From Parcubacteria group bacterium GW2011_GWD2_38_12 (GTDB lineage: Bacteria > Patescibacteriota > Minisyncoccia > GWC2-36-17), in assembly GCA_000992345.1 (NCBI GenBank), contig LBUA01000005.1, positions 1 through 37,797 of the forward strand: DNA of 37,797 nt. Direction: 5' to 3'. A program made the position numbers and the translations under genes. The notes beneath the pieces were generated by a model. It worked only from the letters and a program-made list of their open reading frames with translations, made no database searches and had not been told where the DNA came from. Below, one piece after another: positions 6,763-16,300 of this stretch. How positions within the stretch are numbered: position 1 is the first letter of the stretch; each line of letters opens with the position of its first letter.

Positions 6763-7788
6763 TTATATAAGTATATCCTTATTCTGCTCGCCTAAATCTC
6801 CCAATATCTCAACAATCACCGCCGCCACAGGCACAGCAAGAAGCATTCCAATAATTCCCCCTAATTCTGCTCCAACAAGCAATGCAATAATAATAATAAC
6901 GGGATTCAATCCCACCGCTTTTTTCATAACATTGGGCACAATCACATTATTTTCAAATGGCTGTAAGAACGCATAAAATACAACCGTCAGAATCCCGGTT
7001 AGAGGCGAAACCAGAAATCCCAGAATAATAGCGGGAATAGAAGCAATAATCGGACCAGCCATAGGCACAAGCTCGAATATTGCCGCAATTATAGCCAGAA
7101 CGAAAGCATATGGCACGCCAAGAATAGTTAAACCGATAAAAACCAAAACTCCGACAATTAACCCTAAAATAAGTTGGGCTTGGAGCCATTTCCCAAGCTT
7201 TCTATTAGTGCGTTGCCAAAGATCCAAGACATATGGCTCATATTGCCTCGGGGAAATAAACTGCAAAAATTTCTTCACGCCATCTTCTTGTAATGAAAGA
7301 TAAAAAGATAAAACAAAAGTTATAACCACCATCGCAACTCCGCTAAAAATATTCCTGAACAGAGAAAGAGCGCCTCCGCCGGCCATCAAAAAATAATCTT
7401 CAATCTTTACAAGCAAATCTTGGGACTTGGTCATTATCAAGTCTTGCGTAGTGAAACTTTCAAACCCGAAATAACGGCTTATTTGATTATAATGATCGGA
7501 TAGGTTCTCAATCATCTGACCAGTTTGGAAAAGTAAAAGCGGAACCACCAGATAAGAAATCCCGACGAGGATAAGAATGCCGACAATATATATTGATATG
7601 ACATTGATCATTCTTGGCAAACCAAATCTTTGAAGTTTAAAAGACCATCTATCAACAGCAGAGGTAATGATGACGGAAAAAAAAATCATTACCAAGATAT
7701 CGGAAATCAGATACGCAATCCAAATACAAAAGACAACAAACGCCGCCTTAATTAAAGTTTTAACAGAAACATCAATGGGATGTGCCAT
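6763..7788 (-). CDS. AI-2E family transporter (PF01594-type permease)
   Basis: 341 residues with about seven to eight membrane helices, including the family-typical C-terminal half: PYAFVLAIIAAIFELVPMAG, P-A-I-I-L-G, F-Y-A-F-L-Q-P-F-E-N-N-V-I-V-P-N-V-M, and the glycine-rich G-A-E-L-G-G-I-I-G-M-L-L-A-V-P. Family members have been tied to quorum-signal, sodium/proton or small-molecule export; the substrate cannot be told here. ATG 7788. It follows the M16 peptidase on the same strand with a 69-nt gap that holds nothing I recognise. Confidence 0.92.
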   Translation of the reverse strand: MAHPIDVSVKTLIKAAFVVFCIWIAYLISDILVMIFFSVIITSAVDRWSFKLQRFGLPRMINVISIYIVGILILVGISYLVVPLLLFQTGQMIENLSDHYNQISRYFGFESFTTQDLIMTKSQDLLVKIEDYFLMAGGGALSLFRNIFSGVAMVVITFVLSFYLSLQEDGVKKFLQFISPRQYEPYVLDLWQRTNRKLGKWLQAQLILGLIVGVLVFIGLTILGVPYAFVLAIIAAIFELVPMAGPIIASIPAIILGFLVSPLTGILTVVFYAFLQPFENNVIVPNVMKKAVGLNPVIIIIALLVGAELGGIIGMLLAVPVAAVIVEILGDLGEQNKDILI

Positions 7789-7857
7789 AATTTTCTAAAT
7801 TTTTTCTAAAATTGTATCGCGAATATAATTAACTGATTGCTATTTTTGATAATCATA

Positions 7858-9126
7858 TCATATCTTTAATATATCATCAAAAATTTTTCTATCCTTAAAC
7901 GGCCCAATGAGCGCCAAATTCATTTTCTCATTTTGGAATACTTCACGCGCAACACCTAAAATATCTCTTCTTGTTACTTTATTTATCTTTTTAAGCACTT
8001 CTTCGGGCGTCATAATTTTCCTGGTTATAATTTCTTGACCACCAACAAATGACGCCCATTCATCTGATGTTTCAAGTCCAATTAAAGTTTTGCCCTTAAA
8101 ATTATCCTTCGCCTTTTTGAGTTCTGCATCCGTTATCCCCTTTGTCTTTATTTTCTTTATTTCATCCAAAGTTTCTTCAAGCGCTTTTTTGACTTTATCA
8201 TTACCCACGCCAGCATAAATCGCCAAACATCCCGTATCCGTGGAATGGTCAGTACCACTGTGAATGGTGTAGGCAAGACCCTGTTTCTCACGAATTCTTA
8301 TAAAAAGCCGTGAACTCATCCCCTCTCCGAGTATTAAAGACAACACCGCGAGAGCAAATCTTCTTTTATCAAAAATATCAAAAGCGCGAAACGATAAACA
8401 CCAATGAGTTTGATCTGTTTGTTTGGAATTAATCAAAATTTCCGGATGATGCTGATTTTCCACCACTTTCGGTTTTTCCTGCGGATTTTGCAAATTTAAT
8501 CTTGTAAAATATTTATTGATTTTCCCTAAAATTGCTTTTTGGTCAAACTTGCCGCTAACAATTAAAACCATATTTCCCGCGCCGTATTGAGATTTATAAT
8601 ATCTCACCAGTTCTTCTCTGGAAACCGTAGAAATTATCTCTTTGGTGCCTAAAATATCCCGACCCGCTGGCTGATCGCCATACATTAATTTACCGAGTAA
8701 ATCCCACACATGTCTTCGCGGATTATCTTTCACCATATTCATCTCTTCAATAATCACGCCTCGTTCTTTGTCCATCTCTTTTTTGTCAAATTTGGAATTA
8801 AGCAACATATCCGAAACAATATCCAACGCCAAATCCAGATGAGTCCAGTCAACCTTAACCCAATATCCCGTCCGCTCTTCCCCGGTAAAAGCGTTAAAAA
8901 ATCCGCCGACTCCATCCAGCTCTTCGGAGATAGAAAGCGTGGTCGGACGTTTTTTTGTTCCCTTAAACATCATATGTTCCAAAAAATGCGAAAGACCGTT
9001 GATTTCTTTTGCCTCATATTTTGATCCGGTCGCAAAAAGAGCCAACACCGTCACACTCGTCGCGTCGCGAAAAGGCACTGTTATCACCCGCAAATCATTT
9101 TTTAAAGTTTGTTTTTTAAATGCCAT
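7858..9126 (-). CDS. M16 family zinc metallopeptidase (PqqL/insulinase-like)
   Basis: Inverzincin protease: H47-F-L-E50-H51 and a third ligand Glu at about residue 128 in V-I-I-E-E-M, that is HxxEHx76E. 422 residues cover one catalytic and one non-catalytic domain, as in the one-chain processing-peptidase-like forms of bacteria; S-R-L-F-I-R-I-R-E-K-Q-G-L-A-Y is the typical R/Y segment. I chose ATG 9126 (MAFKKQTLKNDLRV); an upstream in-frame start at 9180 would translate a structured repeat. The start codon lies at the base of a 17-bp hairpin (9125-9174), so its translation may be structure-controlled. It follows glyS. Confidence 0.93.
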   Translation of the reverse strand: MAFKKQTLKNDLRVITVPFRDATSVTVLALFATGSKYEAKEINGLSHFLEHMMFKGTKKRPTTLSISEELDGVGGFFNAFTGEERTGYWVKVDWTHLDLALDIVSDMLLNSKFDKKEMDKERGVIIEEMNMVKDNPRRHVWDLLGKLMYGDQPAGRDILGTKEIISTVSREELVRYYKSQYGAGNMVLIVSGKFDQKAILGKINKYFTRLNLQNPQEKPKVVENQHHPEILINSKQTDQTHWCLSFRAFDIFDKRRFALAVLSLILGEGMSSRLFIRIREKQGLAYTIHSGTDHSTDTGCLAIYAGVGNDKVKKALEETLDEIKKIKTKGITDAELKKAKDNFKGKTLIGLETSDEWASFVGGQEIITRKIMTPEEVLKKINKVTRRDILGVAREVFQNEKMNLALIGPFKDRKIFDDILKI

Positions 9127-9306
9127 GATTTTCCAAATTTTAAAACGAAATGCGCAAAATTTGGTTAAAATCATGAGCACCCCGCTTAAATTTTTAAACT
9201 GATATTTATTATATTGTAATTTTAGTGAGCCGCAGGCGATACCGTGAGATATATTCCGAAATAAAATTAATGTCTATTTGGAATTTAGGCGGGGTCGCCA
9301 TGATTT
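9127..9306 (-). repeat. Diverged copy of the modular structured element, between glyS and the M16 gene
   Basis: It shares the ATGAGCACCC...TTAAAT core (plus-strand sense) with the copies near rpsN. Hairpin 2: 9125-9141 with 9156-9174, 17 bp with a TT bulge. P1: ACCCCGCTTAAAT (9179-9191) with ATTTAGGCGGGGT (9283-9295), 13 bp with one non-Watson-Crick pair. A further hairpin, 9255-9263 with 9275-9282, stacks directly against P1. The 18-bp hairpin 1 of the other copies is missing. Confidence 0.6.
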
Positions 9307-10635
9307 TTACTTTATTTTTTCTCTTAAATAATTTTTTAATTCGCTCGCCCTGACTCTTGTTTGCTCGAGCGTATCTCTATCGCGAACAGTGACAGTATCA
9401 TCTTTTTCAATCGTATCAAAATCTACGGTCACGCAATAGGGCGTACCGATCTCGTCTTGTCTTCTATACCTTTTGCCGATATTGCCACCATCATCCCACG
9501 CGACGCGCATTTCTAATTTTAAATCATTATAAATTTCGCGGGCTTTTTCCACAAGTTGCGGTTTATTGGCAAGTAATGGAAACACTGCCACCTTATAGGG
9601 CGCGATGATTGTTGGTAACTTCAAATAGGTGCGGATTTCGCCATTAACTTCATCTTCCGTATAAGACTCCGAGAGCACTGCGAGCAATGTCCTATCCACA
9701 CCAAATGTCGGCTCAATCACATGAGGCAAAAATCGTTCACCAGACATATCGTCAAAATATCTTAAATCCACACCGCTTTGTTCCATGTGATTTTTCAAAT
9801 CAAAATCCGCGCGATAAGCGATGCCGTAAAGTTCTTTTCTGCCAAAGGGAAAATCGTATTCAAAATCCACCGTACGCTTGGAATAATGCGCTCGTTCACC
9901 ATCTGGCACCTCCAAATGATGAATTTTATCACTGGACAACCCAATCAAATCCATCCATTGATGCATTTGGTCCAGCCAATATTCAAAAAATTCCTGCCAA
10001 TCTTTTTCCCTGACAAAATATTCTATTTCCATCTGCTCAAATTCTCTGGTGCGAAAAATAAAATTTCCGGGAGTAATCTCGTTGCGAAAAGCCCTCCCCA
10101 TTTGAGCAATGCCAAACGGAATTTTCGGATGCATAGTATCAATGATATTTTTAAAATCCACAAACATCGCCTGAGCCGTCTCGGGACGCAAATATGCAAG
10201 CGCCGACTCATCCTCTACTGGGCCAATAAAAGTCCGAAACATCAAATTGAACATTCTCGGCTCGGTCAATTCGCCCTTGCAATCCGGGCAAATTTTTGTG
10301 TCTTCCGGCAAATGATCGGAGCGAAATCTCTTTTTGCATTTTTTGCAATCCACCATCGGATCGGCAAACCCGGCGGTCGTGTGCCCCGATGCTTCCCAAA
10401 TTTTCGGATTCATTATTAGCGCCGCGTCTATTCCTTGCATATCGTCGCGACCATGAACGAAAGTTTTCCACCAGAGATTCTTGATGTTATTTTTAAGTTC
10501 CACGCCAAGCGGACCATAATCCCAGGAATTAGCAAGTCCGCCGTATATTTCCGACCCTGGAAACACAAAGCCCCTTCTTTTACATAAAGAGACAATTTTA
10601 TCCATCAAATCAGATTTTTCTGTTTTATCTGTCAT
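9307..10635 (-). CDS. glyQS: Glycyl-tRNA synthetase (homodimeric class II type)
   Basis: Charges tRNA-Gly. The alpha2-type GlyRS is recognised by SLCKRRGFVFPGSEIYGG, the N-S-W-D-Y-G-P-L-G stretch, motif 2 (GRAFRNEITPGNFIFRTREF), motif 3 (GVDRTLLAVL) and the C-terminal anticodon-binding domain. The zinc-ribbon insert has C97, C100, C116 and C119. 442 residues is typical for bacterial alpha2 GlyRS; it is not the alpha/beta GlyQ plus GlyS form. Start ATG 10635. It lies between the surface-protein gene and the M16 gene on the minus strand. Confidence 0.97.
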   Translation of the reverse strand: MTDKTEKSDLMDKIVSLCKRRGFVFPGSEIYGGLANSWDYGPLGVELKNNIKNLWWKTFVHGRDDMQGIDAALIMNPKIWEASGHTTAGFADPMVDCKKCKKRFRSDHLPEDTKICPDCKGELTEPRMFNLMFRTFIGPVEDESALAYLRPETAQAMFVDFKNIIDTMHPKIPFGIAQMGRAFRNEITPGNFIFRTREFEQMEIEYFVREKDWQEFFEYWLDQMHQWMDLIGLSSDKIHHLEVPDGERAHYSKRTVDFEYDFPFGRKELYGIAYRADFDLKNHMEQSGVDLRYFDDMSGERFLPHVIEPTFGVDRTLLAVLSESYTEDEVNGEIRTYLKLPTIIAPYKVAVFPLLANKPQLVEKAREIYNDLKLEMRVAWDDGGNIGKRYRRQDEIGTPYCVTVDFDTIEKDDTVTVRDRDTLEQTRVRASELKNYLREKIK

Positions 10636-10636
10636 G

Positions 10637-10696
10637 CTTTTAACTTACAACTTATAACTTTATAACTAGCAATGATTCTCTACGGCGAATCATTGC
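10637..10696. repeat. Heptads plus perfect 10-bp hairpin overlapping the upstream stop codon
   Basis: AACTTAC/AACTTAT heptads (10640-10666) precede GCAATGATTC (10669-10678), which pairs perfectly with GAATCATTGC (10687-10696). The hairpin includes the TGA stop of the surface-protein gene. No T-tract follows on the minus strand, so it is not a clear terminator. Confidence 0.55.
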
Positions 10697-12618
10697 GCCA
10701 CCGTCCAACCTCGATTTTCTATTATATAAGAATCTTCGAGTAAATAAGTCGTCTTTCCTTCCGATTGTTTGGAAATAACAGCGTTAGTAAACGAATCTAT
10801 GGCGCTTAAATTTGTCCCGAATATCAAATCAAGCGATCGCCCTATATCCGCAATGCCGGGAATAATGGAAATCTGAAATGCCGCTTGCATCGCCGGCATT
10901 ATAAATCCGGTGCCCGCCGGAATTTTGCCAATATTCCATACGATCTTTCCGGTCGCCTGTTCGTGAGTTATATCATAATTGGACGGACTAATTTTCCCCT
11001 CCCAAATAACACTTGGGGGCAGAGACGCTTCAATACGGGCATTATCAATATCATTAGATGTATTAGTCAGTTGCCAAACAATGTTATAGGCGGTCTTTTG
11101 AGTAAGTCGTGGAGGAATAGGGCCGAAATTTTCAATTGGAGCATTTTTATAAATCCCCCGTACGGAAACCGCAATATCGGTATTTAATTTAGCATTAACT
11201 CTATCTTCGTTGCCAATTGGTATGCCTTTTAAAGATTCTGGAATTTGATCTGATTCAATTTTAGCGTTGCTGGAAACTACAAAATTCTTATCATTGGGGC
11301 CGGAAACATCCAAGATTCTTTTTAATCTGACCGAAAAAGACACCGCTCCTTCCTCGCCGGGGCTAAGCAAAGCAAGCTGGCGCACTCCTGATGCATTCCA
11401 AATGATACTATTTGTCGCGCCCGAAAATGACCCCCATTTTATATCAAGAGTTTTAAAATCCACCACCTTTCCGTCAAGTTTTGCCGATATCACAACATTG
11501 GGAACCGCAATATCAGAAGTGTTACGGTAAGTTATCTTGTAGTTCAAAATATCTCCGGAAGAAACAGACAATTCTCTGGCATCATTCACTGTCTGGTAAA
11601 CAAATAAAATTGTAGACGAGATTACAACGGAATATTCGTTTGACGCATAGATGGTAAGCTGCTCTTTTTCACGCCTCCCGATAGCCGCTTGAAATAATTT
11701 TACTTCATTGTCCTTTCCGCTTAGCATGCCTTTTATTTTTATTTTTCCCGTTTCTCTTCCTAAGATTTTATCAAAATCCCACGTATCATTTGAAAAAGAA
11801 GGGGATGGCTCAGCGCTGGAAAATATAAATCCTTCCGGATATTTAAGTTTTAATTGCATGTCCGGAAAAATCGTTTCAGATAAATTTTGATATTCCAAAA
11901 ACAACTCCGTTTCATTGCCCGAGACAGCCCGAGGAGGCATATTCATGACAATAGAAAACGGCGTTTTACTGATAATGGATTCAAAAACGGCCTTTGACTC
12001 AAGGAGTTTGCCTTGATTAGATGAATTCTGTCCCTTTGGCTTATATTTTAAAATAGCGTTGACTGCTAATTTATCATTTTTGGCTCCAAAAAATTGCCCG
12101 CTAAAAGAGGCGCTGGCTTCCCTACCTGAAACTATATCACCGATGCGCTTCTCTATTTTTAAAACACTGGAATCTTTCGGCACAGCTCCTTTTGGCCACT
12201 CAAAAATTAAAACGGCGTTTTCCAAATCAAAATCGCTCCCATTCTGATAAGAGACAAAAAATTGAATATTCTCTCCGCTCTCCACGGTTTCGGGACCCCT
12301 GATTTTTACCAAAATATCCGACTGTCTGAAAGTGCGAAAAAAATAGATATATCCAAAAACCGCCATTCCGACGAAAATCAAAAATAAAAAAGCGGCAAAT
12401 AACCGGCTTAATAATTTTTTCTTTCTAACTTTTTTTACTGTCATATAATCTTCGGATTTTTCCTCTTCCCATCCTTTTGTAATCTGTTCCGGAACGATTT
12501 CTTTCGGCTGAAAAATTTCCGGAGCTTCCGGCCTTTCGCCAATTTGAGCCCCCGGCTGATAAAGCTTTTCCTGCAAAGATTCCAGGGGAGATCTTTTTTG
12601 ATTATTCTGATTATCCAT
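10690..12618 (-). CDS. Single-span surface protein with repeated Ig/DUF11-like domains
   Basis: 642 residues. Residues 1-70 are hydrophilic, ending in K-K-V-R-K-K-K; 73-94 form a transmembrane helix; the remainder should be outside (positive-inside rule). The ectodomain has at least four repeats with the pattern [VL]-x-Y-x-N-x-S-x(4-6)-[NA]-x-x-[LI]-x-x-x-x-P (for example YQNGSDFDLENAVLIFEWP and YRNTSDIAVPNVVISAKL), as in DUF11/Ig-like surface proteins. No enzyme motif is seen. I chose ATG 12618, 2 nt after the recO stop; a TTG at 12624 is possible. Likely role: cell-surface structure or adhesion, by inference. It is translationally close-coupled to recO. Confidence 0.75.
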   Translation of the reverse strand: MDNQNNQKRSPLESLQEKLYQPGAQIGERPEAPEIFQPKEIVPEQITKGWEEEKSEDYMTVKKVRKKKLLSRLFAAFLFLIFVGMAVFGYIYFFRTFRQSDILVKIRGPETVESGENIQFFVSYQNGSDFDLENAVLIFEWPKGAVPKDSSVLKIEKRIGDIVSGREASASFSGQFFGAKNDKLAVNAILKYKPKGQNSSNQGKLLESKAVFESIISKTPFSIVMNMPPRAVSGNETELFLEYQNLSETIFPDMQLKLKYPEGFIFSSAEPSPSFSNDTWDFDKILGRETGKIKIKGMLSGKDNEVKLFQAAIGRREKEQLTIYASNEYSVVISSTILFVYQTVNDARELSVSSGDILNYKITYRNTSDIAVPNVVISAKLDGKVVDFKTLDIKWGSFSGATNSIIWNASGVRQLALLSPGEEGAVSFSVRLKRILDVSGPNDKNFVVSSNAKIESDQIPESLKGIPIGNEDRVNAKLNTDIAVSVRGIYKNAPIENFGPIPPRLTQKTAYNIVWQLTNTSNDIDNARIEASLPPSVIWEGKISPSNYDITHEQATGKIVWNIGKIPAGTGFIMPAMQAAFQISIIPGIADIGRSLDLIFGTNLSAIDSFTNAVISKQSEGKTTYLLEDSYIIENRGWTVAQ

Positions 12619-12620
12619 GA

Positions 12621-13289
12621 TCAATATAATACCAGATTCTTGAGATATTCTAAAGTTCTTTCCAAATCATTCAATTCTTTTTTTGATAATTTTAATTTCA
12701 TCATCAAATCTTTATTTTGCTTTTTAAAGACTCTCATAATCTTAATCGTTGACGATAAAATCGGAAATGCCATTGAATCATTTTTGAGCGCGCAATTTCC
12801 GCAAATAATCCCTCGTTCTTTGAAACTAAAAAAATGGTCTTTTTCTTTTAGAGTTCTTTTGCAAGAATTGCAATTTCTTAAATCCGGGGAAAATCCAGCC
12901 AATGAAATCAGACAAAATTTAAAAAAACTATTAGTTAAAGAGTCTGTGTCCTGAGAAATAAAATCCAAAATCAAATTCCAAATACTTTCATCAACATCGT
13001 CGGGTCCAATAATGTCGTCTAAAAAATCAAAAAATGATATTCGCGCGGCAGATACTCCCGTATTTTTTATCAAATTCGCTCCAGTAAGTGTCTTAAATTT
13101 TTTACCCAACACAAATTCAATATCAACTAAATCAAAAATTTGCAGATGGCTAGCCAATTTTGCGAGAGGCTTTTTCGTTCCCCGTCCCATAATCTCTATC
13201 TTCCCGGAATCCTTAGTATAAACAACGAAAATTTCATTAAACTCGCGATGGATATTCTTTTTAAGGACAATGCCTTGAGTGTGAAACAA
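12621..13289 (-). CDS. recO: DNA repair protein RecO
   Basis: RecO mediates RecF-pathway recombination by loading RecA with RecR. The N-terminal OB fold begins H-T-Q-G-I-V-L-K, followed by G-R-G-T-K-K-P-L-A-K-L-A-S-H-L-Q. The C-terminal helical domain has a four-Cys zinc site (C-N-S-C ... C-G-N-C). 222 residues is normal. The start appears to be TTG at 13289 because no ATG or GTG fits the OB fold. Stop TGA. A heptad hairpin (13301-13374) separates it from ileS. Confidence 0.9.
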   Translation of the reverse strand: MFHTQGIVLKKNIHREFNEIFVVYTKDSGKIEIMGRGTKKPLAKLASHLQIFDLVDIEFVLGKKFKTLTGANLIKNTGVSAARISFFDFLDDIIGPDDVDESIWNLILDFISQDTDSLTNSFFKFCLISLAGFSPDLRNCNSCKRTLKEKDHFFSFKERGIICGNCALKNDSMAFPILSSTIKIMRVFKKQNKDLMMKLKLSKKELNDLERTLEYLKNLVLY

Positions 13290-13300
13290 ATTGGATCAGT

Positions 13301-13374
13301 TTGTAGTTTATAGTTTTTAGTTTGTAGTTATCCGCCAACTGGCGAACTAAAAACTAAGAACTAATAGCTAAAAA
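13301..13374. repeat. Heptad hairpin with CCGCCA core between ileS and recO
   Basis: Eleven consecutive 7-nt units can be read: GTAGTTT, ATAGTTT, TTAGTTT, GTAGTTA, then the core TCCGCCA-ACTGGCG, then AACTAAA-like units. Left and right arms are complementary with scattered mismatches, and the core CGCCA/TGGCG makes the apex. The same core recurs near 30170, 33730, 27795 and 31927. Confidence 0.75.
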
Positions 13375-16300
13375 CTAATTTTTTATTCCTATCCAAACCT
13401 TTTCTTTTCTGCCATTACCAAAATCTAAATCAAAATCGCGCTTTATTAAAAAGGCTTCATTTTCCCTGCTACATCCGTTTAACAAATTCTTAGCCAAAAC
13501 AGTCTTTTTGATTTCTTTAGCAAATTGTTCAAAAATGGTATTAATCCCGCGACTCCCGCAATAATCGATGGATACGATATCATTTGGAGTTAATTTCGCA
13601 TCTTTTCGCATATCTTGGATATTGCGTACAATGTCGCGCATTATACCCTCAGCTCGCAATTCATTATTAAGTTTTGTATTTAATGCTACTTTCAAGCCCC
13701 CCTCTTCTGCAATCCTCCAACCATCAGCTTCTTTGATTTCCTTAACCATTAAAACATTTTTAATATTCAGCTCGTCTTTTATTAATTCCATTAAATCACT
13801 CTTCAGTTTCAGTTCTTTTGTTTTCACTTTTAACTTCGCTAGCGGCTGACGCACTTTCAGCTTATTTTGAGCCCTCAACTTCAAGCCCAAAGCAACAATT
13901 TTTCTAACAAGCGCCATCTCTCCAACTAATTCTCTTTTAATTAATTTTTTATCTACCCGAGGATAATTCTCAAGATGCACACTTTTCTCATGCCCTTCTA
14001 AATTATGAAAAATATACTCTGCCAAAAACGGAGTAAATGGCGCTATTAACTTGGATAAAGAAATTAAAATATATCTGATAGTTGCCGCCGCATTTTTATA
14101 ATCCGTGGAATTTTCATCTCTAAATCTTCGGCGAGATCTCCTAATATACCAGTTAGACAAATCATCAACAAAATTATTTATCGCTCTACCAGCGGTAGTA
14201 GCGTCATAATCATCAAGGTTTTTAGTCACCTCTTCAACCAGCATATTGAATCTGGCCAAAATCCATTTGTCCAGGATATTATTTGATTTCAACTTTAAAC
14301 TTTTAACATTCAACTTTGAACTTTTCTCGCCATACAATTTATAAAAGTTTAAGGTATTAATAATAGTCATAACAAAATTTCTTTGCCTATCCTGCAAATC
14401 CTTTTCATCAAATAATTTCGATTCTCCCACCGGATTTATCGTATAGAAATACCACCTAATGACATCAGAGCCGTATTTCTCTATCACTTCCCAGGGATTT
14501 ATAACATTGCCTTTGGATTTAGACATTTTTTGCCCGGATTTATCCAAGACATGACCATTGGAAATAACATTTTTATATGGAATTCCTTTACCAAGTAATG
14601 TAGCTACGGCAAGCAACGTATAAAACCAACCTCGGGTCTGATCAATGCCCTCGCAAATAAAATCAGCCGGATAAGACAATCCCGTACCTACCGGCAGGCC
14701 AGATTTATTAATTCTCGCTTTATTCTCAAAAGGAAAATGCCATTGGGCAAAAGGCATAGCGCCGGAATCAAACCAAACATCAACAACATCAGGCACTCTT
14801 CTCATTGTTTTTTTGCAATTTTCGCAAGTAAGATCGATATTATCAATATATGGTCTGTGCAAATCCAAATTTCCTCTTTCATCCACTGGAGACGGTAAAT
14901 ACTTCTCCCTCCAAACATCGCCTGTTTTCGGATATTTCAATTTTAATTGCTTATCATAGCCCAGATGTTTTATCGCGCCCCCTAAAAGCCATAAAGGATC
15001 GCCGTGTCCGACTATTAAGATATTCTTAAACTCCATTTTGTCATCCACTTTTCTTAAAAATTCAAAAATTCTTTCTCTGACTTCATTCCAGCTCTCTCCA
15101 CCATGTGGCGCGCGTTCAAATCTGTCTTTTTTCGTCTTAAAAAAAGCGTGATACTCCCTGGAAGATTTTCCATTATAAGATCCAAAAATAACCTCTCTTA
15201 AACGAGAGTCATAAATAACCCTTTTAACTCCCAAGGCCTCAGCTATCGCTTGAGCCGTATCTTTGGTCCTTTGTAAATCAGAAGCAAAGATGATATCAAT
15301 CTTTCCTTTGTTTTCTTTTTTTAATTTTAAAACGGCTTTCTTTACCTGTTCTTCCCCCTTTTTTGTCAATTTAAAATTTTTCGGTTCCGGCCAACAGCCT
15401 ATTAATCCTTTTTGATTGTTTTCCGCCTCGGCATGGCGCATGAAAAAATAGTTGTTTCTTGGTGTTTGATTTTGTGATAAATCTTCCAGACTTGAAATAA
15501 CTTTCTTATTACCGCAACCCTGACAAATCCAAACTGGAAGAGGCGTACCCCAATATCTTTCGCGGGAAAAAGCCCAATCCTTCACATCGGAAAGCCACTC
15601 GCCGAATCTTCCGTCTCTTAAATGTCCCGGCACCCAATTCACTTTATTATTATTTACAATCAATTCATCGCGAAGCTGGCTCATTCCTACAAACCAAGTT
15701 TTTTTGGCATAATACAAAAGAGGCGTTTGGCATCTCCAGCAAAACGGATAATCGTGTTCGTATTTTTCCAATTTATATAAAATATTTTTTATTTTCAAAT
15801 ATTCTATTATCAACGGATCGGCATCTTTCACAAACATTCCCGCCCAAGGAATAATTTCCGGTTTAAATCTGCCCTGTTCATCCACAGTAAGTAAGGTTGA
15901 TAAATTATTTTTCTTTGCTGTTTGCATATCATCTTCGCCAAAAGCTGGCGCGATATGAACTATACCCGTTCCATCCTCGGTGGAAATAAAATCTGCGCCA
16001 ACAACAGTAAAATTTGGAGTTTGGAGTTTGGAGTTTGGAGTTTGGAATATTGGCTCATATTCCTCTCCAATCAATTCCCTGCCCTTAAATTCTTTTTCTA
16101 TATGATAAGAGCCTTTTATCACATTTAAGCGGCTTTTGGCTAAAATCAGGGTATCTGCAGTATCAAAATCGGGTTTCTTTATCTGGCTTGGATCATAATC
16201 TTTTGCCGCTCTAATTTGAACATAATCAATCTCCGGCCCAACCGCAAGCGCGGTATTTGCCGGCAAAGTCCAAGGAGTCGTCGTCCATACAAGGAAATTG

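Noticed and set aside
9778-10419. Long plus-strand open frame (213 codons) opposite glyS
   Set aside because: It lies wholly within the well-conserved glyS coding sequence on the other strand and has no family features or ribosome site.
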